NCBI GenBank assembly: GCA_017379955.1
Contig: JAFNVE010000053.1
Location: 1-15,795 of the forward strand
From: Tidjanibacter sp.
Lineage (GTDB): Bacteria > Bacteroidota > Bacteroidia > Bacteroidales > Rikenellaceae
Length of the DNA stretch: 15,795 bases
Reading direction: 5' to 3'
The notes under the pieces were generated by a model. It did not search any database, was not told the DNA's origin, and saw nothing but the letters and a program-made list of their open reading frames with translations. Positions 10,712-15,795 of the stretch are shown here, in pieces. A program made the position numbers and the translations under genes. Within the stretch, counting starts at the first letter, position 1, and each line of letters starts with the position of its first letter.

Positions 10712-10828
10712 GTTTAGGAATATCCGCAAGGATATTACAAACAAAAGAGAGATATGTTCTGTTCAAACAAGTTTGACAGCCCCATATCTCTCTTTTCTTT
10801 GTACTCTCTTCGAGAGTAGCCCCTAAAC
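10712..10828 (+). ncRNA. Candidate four-way-junction structured RNA or DNA element
   Basis: Four helices fit together with almost no unpaired bases. P1 is GTTTAGG (10712-10718) with CCTAAAC (10822-10828). P2 is AATATCC-GCAA-GGATATT (10719-10736), with a GNRA loop. P3 (10737-10802) has 5 bp, a C/C mismatch, 14 perfect bp (10743-10756 with 10783-10796), then an inner bulged 8-9 bp stem. P4 is ACTCTC-TTC-GAGAGT (10803-10817). P1-P2, P2-P3 and P3-P4 abut directly, and only 4 nt lie between P4 and P1. The GCAA loop favours the plus strand as RNA. I do not recognise it as a known RNA family. A -7-like box with one mismatch (TTAGTTTG, 10701-10708) lies just before it. Other readings are a palindromic mobile-element remnant or an elaborate terminator. 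The pairing is seen directly; the function is unknown. Confidence 0.5.
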
Positions 10829-10867
10829 CCGAGAAACTTAATTTCTATACAAAGAGTCTTATTGGTT

Positions 10868-10903
10868 ATCCTTAAATTCCCTAAATTCTCTAAACTCCCT
10901 TCT
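10868..10903 (+). repeat. Degenerate 9-nt tandem repeat (TTCCCTAAA type)
   Basis: Successive 9-mers read ATCCTTAAA, TTCCCTAAA, TTCTCTAAA and CTCCCTTCT. This is the first of three neighbouring pyrimidine-rich arrays. Confidence 0.6.
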
Positions 10904-10905
10904 TT

Positions 10906-10946
10906 CACTTTTCACTTTTCACTTTTCATCTTTGCTCTTTGCTCTG
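10906..10946 (+). repeat. 7-nt tandem repeat (CACTTTT type)
   Basis: Three perfect CACTTTT copies (10906-10926) are followed by the drifting copies CATCTTT, GCTCTTT and GCTCTG. It begins right after the 9-nt array. Confidence 0.7.
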
Positions 10947-10947
10947 C

Positions 10948-10983
10948 CTCCCATAACTCCCATAACTCCTATAGCTCCCATAA
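10948..10983 (+). repeat. 9-nt tandem repeat (CTCCCATAA type)
   Basis: Four copies are present: CTCCCATAA, CTCCCATAA, CTCCTATAG and CTCCCATAA. It lies 2 nt after the 7-nt array. Confidence 0.75.
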
Positions 10984-11014
10984 GCACCCAAATTCCCCTT
11001 CAAAACCCTCAAAC

Positions 11015-11053
11015 AAAAAAAAAGAGCAATCATCACTGATTGCTCTTTTTTTT
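11015..11053. terminator. Terminator downstream of tRNA-Leu (symmetrical, works both ways)
   Basis: AGAGCAATCA pairs with TGATTGCTCT around the loop TCAC, flanked by A9 on the left and T9 on the right. On the minus strand it follows directly after the tRNA CCA end and ends the tRNA transcript with a long U-run. It would also stop plus-strand transcripts coming from the repeat region. Confidence 0.9.
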
Positions 11054-11142
11054 TGGTGCCCAGGACAAGACTCGAACGTGCACGAACTATAACGTTCACT
11101 ACCCCCTCAAAGTAGCGTGTCTACCAATTTCACCACCTGGGC
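11054..11142 (-). tRNA. tRNA-Leu(GAG), CCA encoded
   Basis: The minus strand folds as a class II tRNA. The acceptor is GCCCAGG/CCTGGGC, the D-stem GTG/CAC, and the anticodon stem CTACT/GGTAG around TTGAGGG, giving anticodon GAG (11106-11108 on the plus strand). A long variable arm, GAAC/GTTC, fits leucine. The T-loop is TTCGAGT; the T-stem has one C/U mismatch. Discriminator A and an encoded CCA follow. It would read CUC and CUU codons. Confidence 0.95.
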
Positions 11143-11170
11143 TTCTAACCTCATTAACCGAACTAATCCC

Positions 11171-11230
11171 CCGATGAGTGGGCTTGTCGGTTTTTTCAGA
11201 ACGTGTGCACTCCGAAGAGTGTCGATTTTT
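11171..11230 (+). other. Two plus-oriented terminator-like hairpins upstream of tRNA-Leu
   Basis: The first hairpin is CCGATGAG (11171-11178) with CTTGTCGG (11183-11190), loop TGGG, followed by six T. The second is CACTC-CGAA-GAGTG (11208-11221), followed by CGATTTTT. Both have T-runs only on the plus strand, opposite to the tRNA. The tails TCGGTTTTTTCAGAA and TCGATTTTTCAGAAA look like an imperfect duplication. They may end plus-strand transcription here, or fold as part of the tRNA leader on the other strand. Confidence 0.5.
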
Positions 11231-11284
11231 CAGAAAAAACAAGGAAATGCGGCAGGAGATTCAATTCTCCAATGCCGATTTCCT
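11231..11284 (-). terminator. Terminator-like hairpin inside the tRNA-Leu leader
   Basis: The arms GGAAAT, CGGCA and GGAGA (11243-11259, with one bulged G) pair with TCTCC, TGCCG and ATTTCC (11266-11283), with a loop of 6 nt. On the minus strand this 16-bp stem is followed by TTGTTTTTTCTG, a good intrinsic-terminator tail. It lies between the predicted promoter and the tRNA, so it could end a short transcript of about 95 nt or attenuate the tRNA. Confidence 0.6.
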
Positions 11285-11311
11285 CTACTAACCTAAAACT
11301 ACTAACCTAAA
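11285..11311 (-). repeat. 13-nt direct repeat in the tRNA leader
   Basis: CTACTAACCTAAA occurs at 11285-11297 and again at 11299-11311. A shorter third copy of its core (CTTCTAACCT) overlaps the tRNA 5' end at 11142-11151. On the minus strand the shared core reads AGGTTAG. Confidence 0.7.
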
Positions 11312-11331
11312 TGAACCTTAAAACTTCGCTG

Positions 11332-11363
11332 CAAAGATAAGGCGGTTTTCGCAATTCTCCAAA
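11332..11363 (-). promoter_or_regulatory. Promoter for tRNA-Leu and its leader
   Basis: On the minus strand, TTTG (11360-11363) and TATCTTTG (11332-11339) are separated by 20 nt, a full match to the Bacteroidetes consensus. A very A/T-rich block (11361-11395) lies directly upstream and could act as an UP-like element. Transcription would begin near 11325, leaving about 183 nt before the tRNA. Confidence 0.75.
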
Positions 11364-11390
11364 TATTTTAAAATAATTTAATAATTATTT

Positions 11391-11446
11391 AACGTAGATT
11401 TACTCCATTGTGCCTCAAAAGGGCCTTTGAGCGGGGTAAATCCGTT
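11391..11446. other. Long imperfect palindrome
   Basis: AACG plus GATTTACTCC (11391-11406, TA bulge) pair with GGGGTAAATC plus CGTT (11433-11446), enclosing a second stem CTCAAA/TTTGAG (11414-11419 with 11426-11431). It has no clear U-run. It may be a structured RNA, a regulator site, or a remnant of a repeated intergenic element. Confidence 0.45.
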
Positions 11447-11490
11447 TGGATTGGTTAAGTAAAGAACGGCGTTTCCTCCGAAAAGGTTGA

Positions 11491-11520
11491 CAAAAGTAGT
11501 AATAATTTCTGAAATACAAT
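11491..11520 (-). promoter_or_regulatory. Possible minus-strand promoter reading into the palindrome
   Basis: On the minus strand, TACTTTTG (11491-11498) fits the -7 box and ATTG (11517-11520) is a fair -33 box, with an 18-nt spacer. It would start a transcript near 11484 that runs through the palindrome at 11391-11446 toward the tRNA-Leu promoter. It has no clear coding target. Confidence 0.35.
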
Positions 11521-11755
11521 ACTTTTTTCGAAATTTCTCGAAAAATTTTTCTTTTTCTTCCCCTCCGCTCCCTTTTGGACTACTCCTAACAACCGTCACC
11601 CTCCACCTTAAAAATTATAATCATACAAGAGAATAGTATATAACAAAATAGTATCAAATACAATTTATAAACCCCAGACAATCAGCAATTTACCCCCCCC
11701 CTAAATTTTTGCCAAAAATAATTGTAACTTACTATTTGAAATAGCACGAAAAGCC
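11521..11755. other. A/T-rich upstream region with a nine-C tract
   Basis: I see no gene here. The stretch is T-rich, then A/T-rich, with a run of nine C at 11693-11701 and a small palindrome CTATTTGAAATAG at 11733-11745, both upstream of the BACON-protein promoter. The C-run could change length by slippage. Confidence 0.5.
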
Positions 11756-11786
11756 TTGACAATCACGATTCTTTTATATATATTTG
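11756..11786 (+). promoter_or_regulatory. Promoter of the BACON repeat lipoprotein gene
   Basis: TTG (11756-11758) and TATATTTG (11779-11786), 20 nt apart, match the Bacteroidetes promoter pattern. The start would be near 11793, about 48 nt before the ATG. Confidence 0.75.
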
Positions 11787-11840
11787 TTGCAGACTATCTA
11801 TTTTTTCCAACAGAAACAATAAACTTAATTACAATTTATT

Positions 11841-14800
11841 ATGAAGAAGTATTTATCTGTTGTGCTTTTGGCACTTGCTGCTACGCTTATGTATTCGTGC
11901 GAGCAGCTGATTCCAGTGCTCAAACTCACCTCGAACGAAGAGATTTCGTTCCCCGCAACGGGTGGTTCGGGCACAATCTACTACTCACTGACCGGTGCTG
12001 CTGCGAGCGGCTCTGTTATGGCGGTGGCAGATACTTGGATTACCGACCTTAACTATGGTGTGTCGGGTCGTGTTACCTTCAACGTAACTCCTAATGAGTC
12101 AACATCTCCCCGCGTGGGCAAGGTTACCGTGAGCTACACCACTCAGTCGTTCCAGGTGACGATTAACCAAGCGGGCAAGGAAGAAGGTCCCGATCAGCCA
12201 GGTGAAGGTGGCGGTGACGAGCCCGATCAGCCTGGCGAGGGTGGTGGTGATGAACCCGACCAGCCCGGTGATGGCGGTGAGGGTGGCGACGACGAGCCTT
12301 TCACTCCCGACGTAACCTGGAAGGCTGCCCAGATTCACGGTAGCTATATGGGCGATGCGGATGGCTACTACAAGTCGAACTCGTACAGCCTCTATCTCTC
12401 CGATAATGGTATTCAGCCCGGCAATATGCCCGAGAAGCCCAACAGCACCTATATGCACGTCAGCTTCTACTCGGACACCGAGTTTGACCCCGATACTAAG
12501 CTTATCCCCTACGGTACCTATACTTACGATGCTACCAAGGAGGACGTAGACGGCAATATCTCGAAGTATAGCCAGGGTTACTACCAGACCAACGACAAGG
12601 GCTATATCAATGGCGATAACTACAAGTTTGCAAGCGGTACAATGACCGTTTCGCCTCAGGGTATCATAATTGAGATGACCGACAACACCGGCGTTAAGCG
12701 TGAGATTACCTATCAGGGTGCTCCTCTGCTGAACTCTCCCGAGGCTGATGAGCCAAGCAACGATGTAAACATCACCGATGGTTATCTGACAGGCTATTTC
12801 TATCGTGATAGTGAGGACCTGTACGAATACTCTCTCTACTTCTCAGAGGTTGAGGTTGATTTGGAAAACGAGGATATTCCTTCGAGAACTCCACACTCAC
12901 CTATTATTATAGTTGATGCGTTCTCGATGAATGCTCCCGTTGATGGTGCGCGTATGCCCAATGGTACCTATATCGGCGCAGACAGCGGCGAGCACGGTAC
13001 AATTGAGATGGATGATAGCTGCCTTATCTTTACTGATGCAACAGGTATGCCCGACACTGAGAATTATATTGAGTTTACCGATGCAAAACTTGTTGTCAAT
13101 GGCAAGAAACTGACCTTCGAGGCTGAGGATGCTGAAGGCAACAAATATACCGCAGTATATGAGGGCGACTATGCGCTGATTGATGATAACGACGATGTGC
13201 CTGGGTCCGATGATATTCAGGTTATCAACTTCGGTGAGACTGTGGCTCAGGGTGGTTACACCTACGACCCTAGCGATGCTGAGGCTCCCTACCCAATCTG
13301 GGCGTTTGAGGCTACCCCCACTTCGGGCGATGGTTATGGACTCTTTATGTATCTTATGCCCGAACAGGAGGGTTTTGACCAGAGCAATCTGGCGGGCATC
13401 TATGAGTCGCTCTATGTTGACCAGTATTTTCCCGCATATCAGGGTTGGCTGACCACTTGGGAAGATGCTGAGGAGGTTGACGATGTTGAACTGATGGGTG
13501 ATATCACCGTTTCTGTTGTGGGTGAGACTCTTCAAATCAGCTACTCCGATGACGATATGCAGTTTACCTGGGAGGGTGAAGTCGCTTGGACTAACGAAAG
13601 CCCCGAGCAGGGTGGCTACGACGAGTATGTTGAGCGCACAGATGCAATACTCAATGGTTGGTATGACGGTATTGCAACTGCTGGTGATAATAGCTATCAC
13701 TACTACGATATCTGGTTTTCCAATGGTGGTGTGACTATTGAGAATGACAAAGTGCAACTCTCAGTCAACTCTTGGTACTATGAGACAATCCTTCTTCTTG
13801 ATAAGGCTCCCGTTAATGGTCGTATTCCTAATGGAACATACGAATTTACAGGCTCTATCGCTTACAATACGGTTTATGCCGGTCAGGTTGTAGAGACCAA
13901 TTCGACGGATGTGTCGTATAACAAGAAGTATGCTGACGCTGTAATGAAGGTTACCGATGCAGGCATTACCTTGGAGGTGGTTGATGTAGCCGGCAAGTAT
14001 CACGTTATTTCCTATACCGGCAACAACTACACACTTGAGGGTGAGTATGGCGATGGTGGCGACGAGCCCGACCAGCCCGGTGGCGATGACGAGGAGGATG
14101 TATTATTCTGGTACGTTGGAGTAGAGTCTGCTAATCTGGAATACTGGGGTAACGGCAATTGGTATATCCAGATACTTCCCGAAGGACCAGGCAATGGCTT
14201 TGCTCTCGACTTTGTAGCAAATGAGAATGGTATGGATGCTAATCTCTCCGGTACTTACGCTCCTGCCAGCGACTACAGCACTCCTATGACCTACCTGGAG
14301 GGCTTCATCTCTGACGAGGGCTCTGTATTCGGTAGTAACTTTATTCAGGTTCAGGATGGTGGAAGTATTGCAGTGGTTCCTTTTGAGAGCACCGATGTTG
14401 AGTTTACAGCAAATCCCGATGGTACATACTCAATCTACTACGAAACTGAATTTTTGCCCGATTATGGTTTCAAAATCTTGCTTGATTGGACCGGCTACCT
14501 CACTAAGCAGAATAAGGATGAGGAGGAGAGCAGCGACTTCGAGTATGAGGCACCCCATATTGCAGGTACTGTTCGCGGTACAGCAAGTAATGGAAATACC
14601 GTTTATGGTATTCAGTTGGACAATATGGCAAATTCTAAATTTGGCAATCTCTTCCTCAACTCCTATGCATACCATATCTCGATTGCTTCGCCCAACGCTC
14701 CTGAGAACATTAACTGCTTCGACGCTCCCGCTGGTACCTACCAGATAGTTAATAATCAGGATTGGGCGGCTGGTACTGCTGTTGTTCAGTATCGCGAGGC

Positions 14801-15620
14801 TAATGATAGTGAGGTTATCCGTAATGTGGTGATGGTTTCGGGTACTGTGACCGTCGCTGAAAACGGTGTCGCTGCTCTCGATATGGTTGACGAGGAGGGC
14901 AATACCCACTCTGTAACCTATCTCGGTAGCACCCATATCGACGCAGTATACTCAACTATGACCGAGGACTTTACTCCCGCTGAGGCCTTTACGGGTGGTA
15001 CGATGAGTATTGGCGATTGGGGCGATTTGGATGCATCTGGCGCAGTTAAAAATGCTAAGTCGACCAGATATGTTCAGTTGCAGCTTGGCGATAAGAAAGG
15101 TGTCCTCTTATTCTCGGATACAAGCAGTATGGCGGACGGTGAGATTGCAACGGGTACCTATAATATTAAGCACGTCAGCGACTCAATCAGCGAGAAGACC
15201 GTTTGGGCTGGCGAGGTAAGTGGTGGTATCTACTACTCATTTATTGGCACCATTACTTCTGATGGTATGGTTGCCGATTTTGCTCTGCTGGACAATGGTA
15301 CAGTAACCGTATCGAAGAGTGGCTCGGAGTACACCATCGAGGTCGATGGCTACAACGAGGATGTTCACAATCCCAAGAAGATTAAGTACACCTGGAAGGG
15401 TACTGTTGCCGCTGCGGCTCAGGTAAGCTCACCTGCGCAGAACGTGGCTAAGATTGCTCCCGATTCGAAGGTGGTAACCAAGACCTCTGCAAAGGTTAAT
15501 GCCGATATGAAGAGGGCTCAGAAGCCCGCTTTGAAGGCTCGCGGTAAACTGAAGGGTGCTCCCAAGCAGGAGACTCGCCGCATCGAGGATTTGATGAGAA
15601 GCGAATTTGTTGTAAGATAA
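11841..15620 (+). CDS. Large BACON-domain lipoprotein with seven degenerate repeats and a basic tail
   Basis: The 1259-residue product has a lipoprotein signal ending at Cys20 (MYSC) and is probably on the cell surface. Residues about 25-112 form a BACON domain (TSNEEISFPATGGSGTIYYS, then VTINQAGKE), a module linked to glycan or mucin binding in Bacteroidetes. A Gly/Asp/Glu/Pro linker (117-152) with repeats of PDQPGEGGGDE follows. Then come seven all-beta repeats, marked by a GTY motif at residues 225, 375, 519 (as GIY), 665, 804, 965 and 1105, about 147 residues apart, each typically ending in a pattern like V/I-x-Y-x-G. A second short linker (PDQPGGDDEED) splits repeats four and five. The last 68 residues or so are lysine/arginine/alanine-rich, in contrast to the acidic body. 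No catalytic motif is seen, so binding or adhesion is more likely than enzyme activity. It has its own promoter and terminator. I do not recognise a named family for the repeats. Confidence 0.9.
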   Translation: MKKYLSVVLLALAATLMYSCEQLIPVLKLTSNEEISFPATGGSGTIYYSLTGAAASGSVMAVADTWITDLNYGVSGRVTFNVTPNESTSPRVGKVTVSYTTQSFQVTINQAGKEEGPDQPGEGGGDEPDQPGEGGGDEPDQPGDGGEGGDDEPFTPDVTWKAAQIHGSYMGDADGYYKSNSYSLYLSDNGIQPGNMPEKPNSTYMHVSFYSDTEFDPDTKLIPYGTYTYDATKEDVDGNISKYSQGYYQTNDKGYINGDNYKFASGTMTVSPQGIIIEMTDNTGVKREITYQGAPLLNSPEADEPSNDVNITDGYLTGYFYRDSEDLYEYSLYFSEVEVDLENEDIPSRTPHSPIIIVDAFSMNAPVDGARMPNGTYIGADSGEHGTIEMDDSCLIFTDATGMPDTENYIEFTDAKLVVNGKKLTFEAEDAEGNKYTAVYEGDYALIDDNDDVPGSDDIQVINFGETVAQGGYTYDPSDAEAPYPIWAFEATPTSGDGYGLFMYLMPEQEGFDQSNLAGIYESLYVDQYFPAYQGWLTTWEDAEEVDDVELMGDITVSVVGETLQISYSDDDMQFTWEGEVAWTNESPEQGGYDEYVERTDAILNGWYDGIATAGDNSYHYYDIWFSNGGVTIENDKVQLSVNSWYYETILLLDKAPVNGRIPNGTYEFTGSIAYNTVYAGQVVETNSTDVSYNKKYADAVMKVTDAGITLEVVDVAGKYHVISYTGNNYTLEGEYGDGGDEPDQPGGDDEEDVLFWYVGVESANLEYWGNGNWYIQILPEGPGNGFALDFVANENGMDANLSGTYAPASDYSTPMTYLEGFISDEGSVFGSNFIQVQDGGSIAVVPFESTDVEFTANPDGTYSIYYETEFLPDYGFKILLDWTGYLTKQNKDEEESSDFEYEAPHIAGTVRGTASNGNTVYGIQLDNMANSKFGNLFLNSYAYHISIASPNAPENINCFDAPAGTYQIVNNQDWAAGTAVVQYREANDSEVIRNVVMVSGTVTVAENGVAALDMVDEEGNTHSVTYLGSTHIDAVYSTMTEDFTPAEAFTGGTMSIGDWGDLDASGAVKNAKSTRYVQLQLGDKKGVLLFSDTSSMADGEIATGTYNIKHVSDSISEKTVWAGEVSGGIYYSFIGTITSDGMVADFALLDNGTVTVSKSGSEYTIEVDGYNEDVHNPKKIKYTWKGTVAAAAQVSSPAQNVAKIAPDSKVVTKTSAKVNADMKRAQKPALKARGKLKGAPKQETRRIEDLMRSEFVVR
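12189..12296 (+). repeat. 33-nt coding repeats in the linker of the BACON lipoprotein
   Basis: Two 33-nt units (12189-12221, 12222-12254) encode the same 11 residues PDQPGEGGGDE with different third-position bases. A 42-nt variant follows (12255-12296). A related piece recurs at about 14062-14100 in the second linker. Confidence 0.85.
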
Positions 15621-15654
15621 CAGTTTTTCAGATTTAATCACCCGATACACTGTG

Positions 15655-15695
15655 AAGGCAGGGGCGTTCCCGATGAGGAGCGCCCTTGCTTTATA
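15655..15695 (+). terminator. Terminator of the BACON lipoprotein gene
   Basis: AAGGCAGGGGCG (15655-15666) pairs with CGCCCTTGCTTT (15681-15692) with wobble pairs. The stem extends inward through TTCC/GGAG to a 6-nt loop, and T/A-rich sequence follows. It starts 34 nt after the stop codon. Confidence 0.8.
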
Positions 15696-15731
15696 TATAT
15701 AATAGGTATGATGGACAAAATTTTGTGAAAG

Positions 15732-15765
15732 TATTGCTCGGATTGTGAAAAAAGTGCTATCTTTG
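15732..15765 (+). promoter_or_regulatory. Promoter for a gene beyond the window
   Basis: TATTG (15732-15736) and TATCTTTG (15758-15765), 21 nt apart, fit the Bacteroidetes consensus. The following GCACCCGCAAGCG resembles the start regions of stable-RNA transcripts in this group. The gene it serves is not in the window. Confidence 0.65.
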
Positions 15766-15795
15766 CACCCGCAAGCGAAATTGGGGAGTTGTCGG

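Noticed and set aside
10712..10828. Reading the junction element as a tRNA or an integron attC site
   Set aside because: The 7-bp closing stem is tRNA-like, but there is no T-loop motif, no anticodon arm and no spacer after the stem. The attC core GTTRRRY is not matched.
10868..10983. A CRISPR array
   Set aside because: The units are 7-9 nt and directly abutting, with no spacers.
10862..11092. A 76-codon plus-strand frame over the tandem repeats
   Set aside because: Its sequence is low-complexity, made of the 7- and 9-nt repeats, and it runs through the terminator into the tRNA.
11378..11599. A 73-codon minus-strand frame
   Set aside because: Codon use is unlike the real genes, it covers a palindrome and a promoter-like pair, and it has no recognisable domain. 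It may be part of a dispersed repeat, which I could not check.
11756..11786. An invertible promoter for the BACON lipoprotein
   Set aside because: I looked for inverted repeats flanking the promoter and found only short, poor matches. No invertase gene is present in the window.

Overview
The window looks like a chromosomal stretch of a gut-type member of the Bacteroidales. The evidence is a set of promoters matching the Bacteroidetes sigma-ABfr pattern (TAnnTTTG about 20 nt after a TTTG/TTG box), starts without clear Shine-Dalgarno sequences, a BACON-domain lipoprotein, and a run of secreted carbohydrate-active enzymes. The moderate GC and heavy use of TCG for serine would fit a Rikenellaceae/Alistipes-like genome, but that placement is a weak guess.

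Layout. Positions 1-5353 (+) form one likely operon: the 3' end of a secreted glycoside-hydrolase-type protein, a 999-residue GH55-like double beta-helix protein fused to an SMP-30/gluconolactonase-like propeller, and a 641-residue GH50/agarase-like lipoprotein, closed by a strong terminator. A two-way terminator separates it from a convergent minus-strand pair: peptidyl-tRNA hydrolase (pth) and a secreted CE1-type esterase. A LacZ-type GH2 beta-galactosidase (7515-10607, +) is divergent from pth and has its own promoter. Positions 10608-11840 hold no protein gene but are rich in structure: a predicted four-way-junction element, three short tandem-repeat arrays, a minus-strand tRNA-Leu(GAG) with CCA and terminator, a long tRNA leader containing a terminator-like hairpin, and further hairpins. 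A 1259-residue lipoprotein follows (11841-15620, +), with a BACON domain, seven degenerate repeats of about 147 residues and a basic C-terminal tail. The window ends with a terminator and a new promoter whose gene lies outside.

How the genes fit together. The signal peptides and enzyme classes (GH55-like, GH50-like, CE1-like, GH2) suggest stepwise breakdown of a substituted beta-linked polysaccharide outside the cytoplasm and in the periplasm, as in a polysaccharide utilization locus. No SusC/SusD pair or regulator is inside the window, so the substrate and PUL status are inferred. The items least explained by known families are the four-way-junction element at 10712-10828, the tRNA-Leu leader, and the seven-repeat BACON lipoprotein.
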